Assembly (NCBI GenBank): GCA_029974015.1
Contig: JARKUF010000017.1
Span: 1-64,000, forward strand
DNA from: Spirochaetota bacterium
GTDB taxonomy: Bacteria; Spirochaetota; UBA4802; JAGODF01
Reading direction: 5' to 3'
Length of the DNA: 64,000 bases
Positions within the stretch are counted from its first letter, which is position 1, and each line of letters opens with the position of its first letter. This document shows positions 8,504 to 16,717 of this stretch, piece by piece. The position numbers were made by a program, and so were the translations under genes. Under the pieces are notes generated by a model that was given only the letters and a program-made list of their open reading frames with translations, did not search any database and was not told the origin of the DNA.

Positions 8504-9730
8504 ATGAGCGAAATATTAGGCAGTAGCGACAACAGGGTGAAAATTCTGAAAAATCAGATTCGCAGGCTTCATGACGGTGACACGGCCCAGGAGGTAAAAA
8601 ACGAACTTCAGTCGATTCTGAGTCAGATTCCCTATGAGGATGTGGTGCGGGCGGAGCAGGAGCTTATCGCCGAGGGCCTTCCCCGGGAAGAGGTGATCCG
8701 ACTCTGCGATGTCCACACGGCGGTACTCAAGGGCGCCATCGAGCAACCCGGCAGAGAAGTGGCTCCGGGCCATCCAGTGGACACCTTCAGGCAGGAGAAC
8801 CTCGCTCTGGGGCTCAAAATCGAGGAGCTTGAATCGGCATACCGGAAACTTCCAAGAGCAGCAAAGGAAGGAGAGCTGGACGACATGGTCCTTAACATCC
8901 GCGGCCTTTTCAATGAGCTTATGGACGTGGACAAACACTATCGCCGTAAGGAATACCTTCTTTTCCCTTTCTTGGAAAAGCACGGAATTACCGCTCCGCC
9001 CATGGTGATGTGGGCAAAGCACGATGAAACACGGGCCCTCCTAAAAAAGGCCCTGGAAGTCCTTGACCCTTCAAAGGGTACAGGGACGGCCCACCCCGAG
9101 GAGATAGTGCCTGTTCTTAGGGCCGCCTCAGATTCAGTGAACGATATGATCTACAAGGAAAACCAGATTCTTCTGCCGATGGCCCTCGATACACTTCTGG
9201 AAGAGGAGTGGGCTGATGTGTACCGACAGAGCGTAGAAATAGGATTTTGCCTCTATGATCCGAAGGAGGAGTGGCTACCGAAGGGGGTCGAGCCGCGGTC
9301 CGGTGAAACAGCGTTGGGGAGGGTTAATCTTTCCACGGGGTCCTTTACCGTGCAGGAGATTGAAGCGGTGCTGGACAACCTCCCCGTGGATGTCACCTTC
9401 GTCGATAAGGAAGATACTGTGCGGTATTTCTCCCGGGGGAAAGAACGCATCTTCGACAGAAATCGTGCAATTCTCGGAAGGAAGGTCCAGCTCTGCCATC
9501 CTCCATCGAGCGTGGGCACCGTGGAAAAAATATTGGAGGACTTCCGATCCGGACGTCAGGAGAGCGCAGCTTTCTGGATCAACCTTCGCGGGCGTTTTAT
9601 CCACATCGAGTATTTCGCTTTGAGGGACGTGGATGGGGAATATCTCGGGTCTCTGGAAGTTTCTCAGGACCTAACGTCGAAGCGAAAGCTGGAGGGTGAA
9701 CAGCGTCTCCTGAATTATGGAAAGAAATAG
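8504..9730 (+). CDS. DUF438 / haemerythrin-like / PAS domain protein
   Basis: The 408-residue protein starts at ATG 8504 just after a GGAGAGGAG ribosome site; a GTG three bases earlier is an alternative. Residues ~1-75 match the DUF438 N-terminus (KNQIRRLHDGDTAQEVKNEL). Residues ~90-240 form a haemerythrin-like HHE four-helix region with histidines in DKHYRRKEYLLFPFLEKHGI and MWAKHDETRALL. Residues ~280-400 are a PAS domain (LPVDVTFVDKEDTVRYFSRG...) typical of the family tail. Diiron HHE domains bind O2 or NO or repair Fe-S clusters; DUF438 proteins are common in anaerobes. It follows the cupin gene and probably shares its promoter. Confidence 0.85.
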   Translation: MSEILGSSDNRVKILKNQIRRLHDGDTAQEVKNELQSILSQIPYEDVVRAEQELIAEGLPREEVIRLCDVHTAVLKGAIEQPGREVAPGHPVDTFRQENLALGLKIEELESAYRKLPRAAKEGELDDMVLNIRGLFNELMDVDKHYRRKEYLLFPFLEKHGITAPPMVMWAKHDETRALLKKALEVLDPSKGTGTAHPEEIVPVLRAASDSVNDMIYKENQILLPMALDTLLEEEWADVYRQSVEIGFCLYDPKEEWLPKGVEPRSGETALGRVNLSTGSFTVQEIEAVLDNLPVDVTFVDKEDTVRYFSRGKERIFDRNRAILGRKVQLCHPPSSVGTVEKILEDFRSGRQESAAFWINLRGRFIHIEYFALRDVDGEYLGSLEVSQDLTSKRKLEGEQRLLNYGKK

Positions 9731-9852
9731 GCAACCTCTAATAATCAGGTTTTCCCCCCCGCCGAAGGCGGGCGGGAAAACCTGAGACCTGAGTATGCCG
9801 GTAGTTACAATTCATGTGAACTTCAAAAATTTAATTTTTTAGGGGTTCCCAA
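9731..9852. repeat. Dispersed palindromic element (copy with full right flank)
   Basis: The core hairpin lies at 9746-9784 (CAGGTTTTCCC...GGGAAAACCTG around GCCGAAGGC). It is followed by the conserved flank TATGCCGGTAGTTACAATTC and a second AT-rich hairpin at 9818-9850 (GAACTTC-AAAAATT...TTTTTTAGGGGTTC). It sits directly after the DUF438 gene and may also act as its terminator. Confidence 0.85.
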
Positions 9853-9927
9853 TAGTTAACTTAGAATCTTGTTGAAAAAAATGTCGCAGAAAAGAAATAA
9901 AAACGAAGTAAATTAGGGAAGGTCCTA

Positions 9928-10224
9928 TCAGACAATGGCTTCAAAAAAAGACCCGGGTCGGAGAACGGATGTCTTCCTGTCGGCCCTTCCGTCAGGGGTG
10001 TACATGACCATTCTCGATTTTTCCGCCAGGTCAAAGAGCTTTTCCCGCTCTTCCGGAAGAGGCTTTGAATAGACTGCGTTTCCCTCGGTCCTTCTGGTTA
10101 CGCCCTGTATGCGCTCCACACGGCCTTCGCCATACACGGGCCAGAGATATATCTTCTCGCCCCTTCCGGGCGCACCGGCTTGGGGTCCGAAGCTTATTTC
10201 CGATATTCCGGCGGATATTCTCAT
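9928..10224 (-). CDS. Small hypothetical protein
   Basis: The 98-residue frame reads like a real soluble protein: GEKIYLWPVYGEGRVERIQG, then a charged helix (PLPEEREKLFDLAEK) and a MYTPDGR-containing tail ending GSFFEAIV. I recognise no family. The ATG at 10222-10224 has GAGG only two bases upstream, which is a poor ribosome site, so the start may be wrong. Overlapping frames on the other strand are shorter and less protein-like. It is divergent from the lipoprotein gene at 10318. Confidence 0.5.
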   Translation of the reverse strand: MRISAGISEISFGPQAGAPGRGEKIYLWPVYGEGRVERIQGVTRRTEGNAVYSKPLPEEREKLFDLAEKSRMVMYTPDGRADRKTSVLRPGSFFEAIV

Positions 10225-10317
10225 ATCCTCATTATCGGCTTATACACGAGAAATCTTGAGCGGGCCTGCCGGGTCCATTGGCGTGAAAAACATACGATAA
10301 TCTTAAGGAGGCCTTCC

Positions 10318-10851
10318 ATGAACCAACGCGCTGCTTTTATCACATTAATGCTTCTGGTAGCTGGAGCGTTTTCCTGCAACACTGTCTCACCGGTGTTGCA
10401 GGGGCTGGATCATCCGAACCTGCGCCGCTTTGACGACCCTCAAATCAACCAGATTATTATTACCGCCTGGGAAAACTTCGACAGGGGAAATTTTGAGGCA
10501 TCAGCACTGGATTTCGAGCGCCTCATCAACAAGGATTTTATCGATGATGACATCCTTTTCGGAGCCGCTATTGCACATTACAAAGGAGCCAACCCCCGGA
10601 AGGCCCTGGCTTTCTGCACCGGCGCCATCGAAAAGAATGCGGGCCATTTCGAGGCGCTCATTCTTCGTTCCGCGGTGTATATGAACCTGGGCAAAACGGA
10701 GCCCGCCCGCAAGGACCTCGAGAAACTCGCCGCCATGGAATTTGAAAAGGACCTCGTTTGCGGATATTACTTCAAGGATAACGATATTGCCGGCCGCGAG
10801 ATCTTCGTGGCCAGAAAAAAACAGGCCCGCAAAGGGCTCGGTTTGGAGTAA
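10318..10851 (+). CDS. TPR-containing lipoprotein
   Basis: The 177-residue protein starts at an ATG preceded by AAGGAGG (10305-10311). The signal peptide (MNQRAAFITLMLLVAGAFSC) ends in a spirochaete-type relaxed lipobox, AFSC. The mature part has TPR-like helices: IITAWENFDRGNFEASALDFERLINKDF, DDILFGAAIAHYKGANPRKALAFC and FEALILRSAVYMNLGKTEPARKDLEKLA. It is probably an envelope-anchored protein-interaction module. The stop lies one base before the nth start codon, so the two genes are translationally coupled although unrelated in function. Confidence 0.75.
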   Translation: MNQRAAFITLMLLVAGAFSCNTVSPVLQGLDHPNLRRFDDPQINQIIITAWENFDRGNFEASALDFERLINKDFIDDDILFGAAIAHYKGANPRKALAFCTGAIEKNAGHFEALILRSAVYMNLGKTEPARKDLEKLAAMEFEKDLVCGYYFKDNDIAGREIFVARKKQARKGLGLE

Positions 10852-10852
10852 C

Positions 10853-11485
10853 ATGACACCGGAACGATCAAAAGAGATACTGGCCCTTTTGCAAAAATAC
10901 TACGGCGACACAAGGCCGGACCTGCGTTTCATGAGCCTCTATGAACTTGCGGTGGCCGTGGTCCTTTCCGCACAGACTACGGACCGCCAGGTCAACGGAG
11001 CGACGCCGGGTCTTTTCGGGAAATATCCGTCCTTTGCGGAGTTGGCGAAAGCGAAAAAGGGCGATGTGGAACGCCTCGTGAAGAGCACAGGTTTTTTTCG
11101 GCATAAGGCCAGGAACATCATCGGCCTTGCCTCGATGGTGATGACAGAGTACGGCGGAAATCTGCCTTCAACCCGGGACGAGTTGATGAAGCTCCCGGGG
11201 ATCGGTAGGAAATCCGCGAACGTGATACTTTCCGTGGGGTTTGGAATTCCCGCCCTGGCTGTGGACACCCACATAATTCGAATAGCGAACCGCATCGGCT
11301 ACGCCGATTCCCGAAATCCCGACGAGGTTGAGAAAGCCCTCACGTCGGTCATACCGGAGAAGGGCTGGACGAAAGCACACCTTCTCCTTATCCGTCACGG
11401 CAGGACCCTCTGTATAGCCAGAAAACCACGGTGTAGCGAATGTCCCGTCATCGCCCTCTGCGATTTTGTAAATAATATTCCCTGA
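10853..11485 (+). CDS. nth: Endonuclease III (DNA glycosylase/AP lyase)
   Basis: The 210-residue protein removes oxidised pyrimidines and cuts the abasic site in base-excision repair. The helix-hairpin-helix LPGIGRKSANV carries the catalytic lysine at residue 120, and the catalytic aspartate is D138 in VDTH, the same numbering as in E. coli. The C-terminal 4Fe-4S cluster ligands follow the C-x6-C-x2-C-x5-C spacing. The length is normal. The ATG is two bases after the lipoprotein stop. Its last 38 bases overlap the end of the convergent membrane-protein gene. Confidence 0.97.
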   Translation: MTPERSKEILALLQKYYGDTRPDLRFMSLYELAVAVVLSAQTTDRQVNGATPGLFGKYPSFAELAKAKKGDVERLVKSTGFFRHKARNIIGLASMVMTEYGGNLPSTRDELMKLPGIGRKSANVILSVGFGIPALAVDTHIIRIANRIGYADSRNPDEVEKALTSVIPEKGWTKAHLLLIRHGRTLCIARKPRCSECPVIALCDFVNNIP

Positions 11486-12773
11486 ACCGCCATATAACCT
11501 CGGGATCATTGCGCTGGACTCCAAGCTCGCTGGCGGGATCGAGTTCGGAGATTTTTCTCAGGGCCTCATAGGCCATATCGGCGAGGTTCAAATCAATATC
11601 GATGAGGAGATTTAGCATCATCGGTATCGACTCGACATCGCGGGCTTCTCCGAGTACTCCAATGGCGAAAAGCTTGAAATTTCGGTTCGACACTGACATT
11701 TTTCCCGTGAGGTCGTCCCTGTTTCCTCCGAGATGTTGCGCAGTAAGAGCGATATAGTTCTCAGCCCCTTCGAGGCGCGTTTCCCGAACAGTAGATTTTT
11801 TCTCAGCGAATTCTACGAGCTTATTATAATTAACTTCGAATGGCCGTCCAAGGAGAATGCCCGAGATATAATTTGCGTTCTCAAGAGAACCGGAAAAAAG
11901 CAGCCTTTCCCATTCGTTCCCGGTATAATTGATATTGCGTCCCAGGGCCGAGGACAGGTGGTGCATGTTCCGGAGAAGGGAGATATCGCACTTTTCCAGG
12001 ACAGTGTTTTTCAGCTCTTCAACTGGGAACTGGAACCCAAAGCGCATGAGGATCAGGCCCGATTCGCACTTTTGATAGGCTCCAGGGGGCGAATAGATGT
12101 AAATTAGTGAGTACCCGCCAATTACAGAGAAGAGAAGTATGGATGCCGCGATCATCGCATAAGCGAGGGACCTTCGTTTCTGCCGTTCCCCTAAAAAAGG
12201 GTAAAACAAGAAGAAAAAAAGGACCGCGAACTTGGCATACTTGATAATCGATATTGAGAAGCCCGCACCGAAAATCGAGAAAAGAAGCTTGTCCAGGATG
12301 AAATAAAGTATCGACACTGCGAAAAATATTGCTATTTTAAACCCGGGCCCCCATTTCGTTTTCAGGATGATAAATAGAAACAGCGAATAAATCACTAGAT
12401 TGGAGTAGCGTCCATTCAGGAGACTTATAATCGGGTTCCAGGGCCACCCGGGAAGTCGAACGTAATCGATTAATGTGAACACTACGGTGATTCCATAAAT
12501 AATCACGAGGGGCACGAGGCCCATTTCCGCAAGGAGAATGAGATTCCCCTTGCGTCCAAATTTTTCTCGATACAACTCCCTGAGTCTGCCTATCTCGATG
12601 GTGGAATAGTTATAAATCAGGTAAAAAGAAAAAACGAAGAGGTATACCCGTACTATTATGGAAAGTCCGAACCAGGGAAAGGTAAGGTTGAAAAATAGAT
12701 TGAAAGCGAGGAGGAAGAGGAGAACGTATACAAAGGCCGTCATTCTCCTGTAGTGTATGCTCATCAGGGACAT
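11448..12773 (-). CDS. Multi-TM protein with C-terminal HEAT-like tail
   Basis: The 441-residue protein has about six or seven hydrophobic helices in the first ~230 residues (FVYVLLFLLAFNLFFNLTF; LVPLVIIYGITVVFTLI; VIYSLFLFIILK; YAMIAASILLFSVIGGY). The C-terminal ~200 residues are soluble and include a HEAT-repeat-like stretch (DVESIPMMLNLLIDIDLNLADMAYEALRKI). The ATG has AGGTGA just upstream and overlaps the end of prmC by 10 bases, so it is coupled to prmC. The function is unknown. The 3' end overlaps nth on the other strand by 38 bases. Confidence 0.75.
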   Translation of the reverse strand: MSLMSIHYRRMTAFVYVLLFLLAFNLFFNLTFPWFGLSIIVRVYLFVFSFYLIYNYSTIEIGRLRELYREKFGRKGNLILLAEMGLVPLVIIYGITVVFTLIDYVRLPGWPWNPIISLLNGRYSNLVIYSLFLFIILKTKWGPGFKIAIFFAVSILYFILDKLLFSIFGAGFSISIIKYAKFAVLFFFLFYPFLGERQKRRSLAYAMIAASILLFSVIGGYSLIYIYSPPGAYQKCESGLILMRFGFQFPVEELKNTVLEKCDISLLRNMHHLSSALGRNINYTGNEWERLLFSGSLENANYISGILLGRPFEVNYNKLVEFAEKKSTVRETRLEGAENYIALTAQHLGGNRDDLTGKMSVSNRNFKLFAIGVLGEARDVESIPMMLNLLIDIDLNLADMAYEALRKISELDPASELGVQRNDPEVIWRFREYYLQNRRGR

Positions 12774-13612
12774 TGTTCACCTCTTATTTTCAACAGCGCC
12801 ACTCTGGGGCGCCCCGAATTATCCCGTGCCACGGTTGCGCCGAATCCCCTTTTCCGGGACCTGGCGATGATGTCAACCTCCATGGAGGCGCCTATTTCGA
12901 TCATGATGATGCCATCGGGTCGGAGGTATTTCCTCCCCCCTTCGATGATCCGGTTAATTACAGATCTGCCTCGGTCTGCGCAGTAGAGGGCCATTTCCGG
13001 CTCGAAGCTCAGCTCCCTGGGAAGCTCGGATTTTTCCTCCGGATCGATGTACGGCGGGTTAGATACAATGATGTCGAAGTTCATATCTGTCACGGCTTCG
13101 TAAAGATCACCCTGGCGAAAGTCAATCTCATCCGGTCCCACGAGGCTTTCCGCGTTTATACGTGCCACATCCAGGGCATCCCTGGAGAGGTCCGTGGCGG
13201 TCACCCGGCAATCCTTCCTGTTATGCTTTATCGCCACGGCGACGGCGCCGGAACCGGTGCACAGATCGAGCACATCCGCGTTTCCCGGAGCATGGTAGAG
13301 GGTAAGGTCCACCAGGAGTTCCGTTTCCGGGCGGGGTACCAGGACCCGCCTATCTACAATAAATTCAAGGGAGTAAAATTCTTTACGGCCGGTGATATAC
13401 GCCACGGGCTCGCCCAGGGCGCGCCGGGACCCTGCCTTCCCGATTAGGCCGATTTCTCTTTCAGTGAGGGCCCTTTTTGCCTCGGTGATGAGCCTGAACT
13501 TTTCAAGTCCAAGTACAAATGCGATGATAACTTCCGCATCAAGCCTCGGAGTTGCACAATTCTCTTGGGCGAGACGTGCCTCCAGTTGGTGTACCGCTTC
13601 CTCAATGGTCAT
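12764..13612 (-). CDS. prmC: Release factor glutamine methyltransferase
   Basis: The 282-residue enzyme methylates the glutamine of the GGQ motif in release factors, using SAM. It has the N-terminal helical substrate domain, the DLCTGSGAVAVAI SAM-binding loop, and the NPPY catalytic motif (VSNPPYIDPEE). The ATG (MTIEEAVHQL) is one base beyond the prfA stop codon; a TTG at 13642 would overlap prfA by ten codons and is less likely. Its substrate RF1 is the upstream gene, the classical prfA-prmC pairing. Confidence 0.95.
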   Translation of the reverse strand: MTIEEAVHQLEARLAQENCATPRLDAEVIIAFVLGLEKFRLITEAKRALTEREIGLIGKAGSRRALGEPVAYITGRKEFYSLEFIVDRRVLVPRPETELLVDLTLYHAPGNADVLDLCTGSGAVAVAIKHNRKDCRVTATDLSRDALDVARINAESLVGPDEIDFRQGDLYEAVTDMNFDIIVSNPPYIDPEEKSELPRELSFEPEMALYCADRGRSVINRIIEGGRKYLRPDGIIMIEIGASMEVDIIARSRKRGFGATVARDNSGRPRVALLKIRGEQCP

Positions 13613-13613
13613 G

Positions 13614-14681
13614 TCAATTGGAGGAACGGAGCAGTTGCTCAACCTCGTACATTTTCAGGGGTTCCACAACCGGATCTAGTTCGCCGTCAAGTATCTCATC
13701 CAGGCTGTGAATTGTCAGGCCGATGCGGTGGTCCGTCACACGGGACTGGGGGAAATTGTAAGTCCTAATGCGTTCGCTCCTGTCGCCGGAACCCACCTGG
13801 GACCTGCGCATGGCGGATTCCTTCGCAAGCCTTTCGGATTCCAATTTCTCGAAGAGCCTTGCCCTCAGGACCCTGAGGGCCTTCGCCTTGTTTTTCAACT
13901 GGGATTTCTCGTCCTGGCATGTCACTACCATGCCCGTAGGCAGATGGGTTATTCGCACGGCCGAGTCCGTGGTATTTACAGACTGTCCTCCGTGTCCCGA
14001 TGAGCGGTAGACATCAACCCTGATTTCATCAGGGGCAATATGAATATCGTTTTCTTCCGCCTCTGGGAGCACCGCCACGGTGACGGCCGAAGTGTGGATG
14101 CGTCCTCCGGACTCCGTAGTGGGGATGCGCTGGACCCGGTGGACGCCGGATTCGAATTTGAGGCTGTCGTAGGCCTCGCCGCCAGAGATGGAAAAGATAA
14201 TTTCCTTGTAGCCTCCTATGCCTGTTGAGTTCATTTCCATGATCTCGATCTTCCAGCCTTTCAGGTCGCAATACCTGCAGTACATACGGAAGAGGTCCGA
14301 AGCGAAAAGGGCCGCCTCCTCGCCGCCGGTGCCGGCCCGGATCTCCATGAGGACGTCTTTCCCGGAAGACGGATCTTTAGGCAGAAGCATTATCTTTAAT
14401 TGCTCGTCGAGGTGAATGATTTTTTCTTCCAGTGATTCGATCTCCAGGGAAAGCATCTCCTTCATTTCGGGGTCTCTTTCGCTTTTTAAAAGTTCCCTGG
14501 CATCGCGGAGCTCGTGGTCGAGCTTTTTACGTGTTTTATACTTCTCCACTATTGTGGCGATCTGGGAGTGTTCCCTGGTGAGCTCACGAAACCGCTTCTG
14601 GTCGGAGGCGGCTGAAGGCTCGCTCAGCTCCAGTTCTAGTTCCCGGTGCCGGCGTGTAATTTCTTCAAGCCTGTCAAACAT
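13614..14681 (-). CDS. prfA: Peptide chain release factor 1
   Basis: The 355-residue protein ends translation at UAA and UAG. It carries the universal GGQ motif in [18 protein letters not shown], the tip that enters the peptidyl-transferase centre, and the downstream [16 protein letters not shown] segment typical of RF1. The start is the internal ATG ([12 protein letters not shown]); the open frame upstream to 14783 runs through the tRNA gene and is not coding. Length matches E. coli RF1. It is followed by prmC, whose product methylates this GGQ. Confidence 0.97.
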   Translation of the reverse strand: MFDRLEEITRRHRELELELSEPSAASDQKRFRELTREHSQIATIVEKYKTRKKLDHELRDARELLKSERDPEMKEMLSLEIESLEEKIIHLDEQLKIMLLPKDPSSGKDVLMEIRAGTGGEEAALFASDLFRMYCRYCDLKGWKIEIMEMNSTGIGGYKEIIFSISGGEAYDSLKFESGVHRVQRIPTTESGGRIHTSAVTVAVLPEAEENDIHIAPDEIRVDVYRSSGHGGQSVNTTDSAVRITHLPTGMVVTCQDEKSQLKNKAKALRVLRARLFEKLESERLAKESAMRRSQVGSGDRSERIRTYNFPQSRVTDHRIGLTIHSLDEILDGELDPVVEPLKMYEVEQLLRSSN

Positions 14682-14751
14682 GGTTTTAATCCAGTAGCAA
14701 CAAGAAGATAGTGTTTTTGTCTGATAAGTTGTTACGGAGGGCGTCGAATTG

Positions 14752-14825
14752 TGCTCCCGGGAGGACTCGAACCTCCGGCACATGGTTTAGGAAACCACTG
14801 CTCTGTCCACCTGAGCTACGGGAGC
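14752..14825 (-). tRNA. tRNA-Arg (anticodon CCT)
   Basis: The minus strand folds into a complete cloverleaf. The acceptor arm is GCTCCCG/CGGGAGC with discriminator A, the D-arm is GCTC/GAGC, the anticodon arm is GTGGT-TTCCTAA-ACCAT, and the T-arm is GGAGG-TTCGAGT-CCTCC. The anticodon CCT (14789-14791) reads AGG. No CCA is encoded at the 3' end. It lies between the Crp-like gene and prfA. Confidence 0.95.
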
Positions 14826-14833
14826 GGACCCGT

Positions 14834-15478
14834 CTATACGCTGCTTTTTCTCCTTGAATTCACGACCCTCTGGAAATCGCGGATGTTCTTGACGTGAATC
14901 CTGTCGTTGAAGAGTTCAATTTTACCGAGCTGGTTGAAATGTGTCAATATTTTTTGTACATCGCTGATCTGCATCCCGGCCCAGTTGGCCACCTCTTGTA
15001 TGTTACATCGGAGGATTATTGGCCCCTGCATGTCGATATGAGGATCATCTTCGGCAAGCATGTTAAGGACGTCCATCACCTTAAGCTGGGGTTCTTCGAG
15101 GAGGAGTATCATGAGGCGCCGCTTCGCGTCGTATATACGCTTGGAAAAAATTACCAGCAGCTTGTATGCCATCTGAGGGTTCCCCTGGATAAGGGCGTCG
15201 AAATTGTCCCGGTGGAACTTCAGCAACTTCGAGTGATCGACTGCAATGGCCGATGCGGAACGGGGTTCTTCTTCAAGGATGGCCATTTCGCCGAATACGT
15301 CGCCAGGCTTCAAGACATCCAGGGTCTTTTCCGTGTTGTTTACGATCTTGACTATCCTTATACGCCCGGACTGGATGATGTAGAACTCGTTCCCCGGTTC
15401 GAATTCGCAGAATATAAGCTCATTGGGTGCGAATTCCACGGTAAACTTGTCGAAAACGGGACTTTCAAGCTGTATCAC
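14834..15478 (-). CDS. Crp/Fnr-family regulator with degenerate DNA-binding region
   Basis: The 214-residue protein has an N-terminal cyclic-nucleotide-binding barrel (residues ~10-120) with PGDVFGEMAILEEEPRSASAIA, close to the cAMP phosphate-binding cassette. A long dimerisation helix follows, then a winged-helix-like C-terminus (IQEVANWAGMQISDVQKILTHFNQLGKIEL) in the Crp position. The GTG start shares its G with the TAG stop of the upstream cNMP-TPR gene. Ligand and targets are unknown. It could regulate transcription or act with the upstream protein. Confidence 0.85.
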   Translation of the reverse strand: MIQLESPVFDKFTVEFAPNELIFCEFEPGNEFYIIQSGRIRIVKIVNNTEKTLDVLKPGDVFGEMAILEEEPRSASAIAVDHSKLLKFHRDNFDALIQGNPQMAYKLLVIFSKRIYDAKRRLMILLLEEPQLKVMDVLNMLAEDDPHIDMQGPIILRCNIQEVANWAGMQISDVQKILTHFNQLGKIELFNDRIHVKNIRDFQRVVNSRRKSSV

Positions 15479-16680
15479 TACCGTTTCCCCTGATTATTCT
15501 GAAGTTTGTTGAGCCTGTTCTGGGCGTCCCTGTTATGCTGGTCTTTCGGGTCCATTGCGGCCACTTTGGAGTAGTAGGTCATGGCTTTATCGATGTTCTT
15601 TGTATCTTCAAAGACCATCCCGATGTATAGAAGGGAGCTTTTGATCATGTCCGATGATGGGAATTTTTTAATCAGGGACGAGAGGGTCCCCAGGGCTTCC
15701 TTGTATTTGCCAAGCTTGTACTGGCACCTGCCCAGCTCGAAATGGGCCTTCTCGAATGTTTTTCTTTCCGTTTCATTTTGTAGGGACTTGAAGTTCATAA
15801 TTTTTTCGTACAGCGTGCTGGCCTCATTGTACTGCCCCTCAGAGAAAAGCCTCATAGCCTCATAAAATATTTCGTTGATATCCTGAGGTGCCGACGAGGG
15901 GAGGGCAGGTTCGTCGAAAGTAAAATCGTCCAGGAGGTCGTCGGACTTGCTTTCCGAGAGAAAATCGTCCATCTCGTTCGCGAGAGGCGAACGAGAACCG
16001 CCCTGCTCTGCAGCGGGCTGTGCCGGCATTGCCGTATCGTCGTCAATACTGAAATCGGTAAGATCGTCACTTGCGGAGACTGCGCTCCTTGCCGTTTCCG
16101 GCTCGAAGGAAGGAGAAAAATCATTTCCGCCCCCCCCCATGGCCCCTGACTTGATTCTCTGAAGCCGTTCTTGCGCGACGGAGGAGTATTTTGAGTCGGG
16201 GTAAAATTCGAGATATTTCTTGTAGGCATGCCCCGCCATCTGGGGGCGTTCCATTTTGAAATAATACTCGGCGAGCTTGAAAAGTTCTACTTCGGGATTG
16301 ATCGACTCGCCCTCTCCAAGGACTTCCCGCACTGTCTTGCCTATGCGTCTAAGCTGGTTGCTGAAGACGCGAAGCATCTTCTTGACCACATTTATGTTTT
16401 GTAAAATCATCCTTTCGAAATCCGCCAGGGAGAGGGACAGGACCGTAGTGTCTCCCACCGTCTGTGCGGTTTCGTCTCGGGGGTACCGCCCCAGGGCGGA
16501 CTTGACGCCGAAAAACTCCCCGGGTTTTACGTTTTCCTTCACCTCGACCCAGGTTTTGTCCTCCACCTTCTTCGTCGTGAGAATCACCCTTCCCCCTTTA
16601 AGGATGTAGATGTTCTCGCTTTTGTCGCCCTCCATGTAAACGATGGAGCCGCTCTTGTAAGACCTCGTTTGTATTGCCAT
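15478..16680 (-). CDS. Cyclic nucleotide-binding domain and TPR protein
   Basis: The 400-residue protein has an N-terminal cNMP-binding barrel (residues ~1-120: GSIVYMEGDKSENIYILKGGRVIL; PGEFFGVKSALG; RDETAQTVGDTTVLSL). Here the canonical GE-x-RSA cassette is altered to KSALGRYPRDETAQT. An acidic, Ser/Pro-rich linker (~170-260) follows. The C-terminus has TPR repeats (ARLFSEGQYNEASTLYEKI-type; FELGRCQYKLGKYKEALGTL; SLLYIGMVFEDTKNIDKAM). There is no DNA-binding domain. AGGAG lies before the ATG. It overlaps the Crp-like gene by one base, suggesting the two form one sensory unit (inference). Confidence 0.8.
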   Translation of the reverse strand: MAIQTRSYKSGSIVYMEGDKSENIYILKGGRVILTTKKVEDKTWVEVKENVKPGEFFGVKSALGRYPRDETAQTVGDTTVLSLSLADFERMILQNINVVKKMLRVFSNQLRRIGKTVREVLGEGESINPEVELFKLAEYYFKMERPQMAGHAYKKYLEFYPDSKYSSVAQERLQRIKSGAMGGGGNDFSPSFEPETARSAVSASDDLTDFSIDDDTAMPAQPAAEQGGSRSPLANEMDDFLSESKSDDLLDDFTFDEPALPSSAPQDINEIFYEAMRLFSEGQYNEASTLYEKIMNFKSLQNETERKTFEKAHFELGRCQYKLGKYKEALGTLSSLIKKFPSSDMIKSSLLYIGMVFEDTKNIDKAMTYYSKVAAMDPKDQHNRDAQNRLNKLQNNQGKR

Positions 16681-16717
16681 CTATGCTCCTGCCAGCACCC
16701 GTTCCGTAAATGAATGA

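Noticed and set aside
12773..13447. 224-codon open frame opposite prmC
   Set aside because: It is a shadow of prmC, whose NPPY and SAM-binding motifs are intact.
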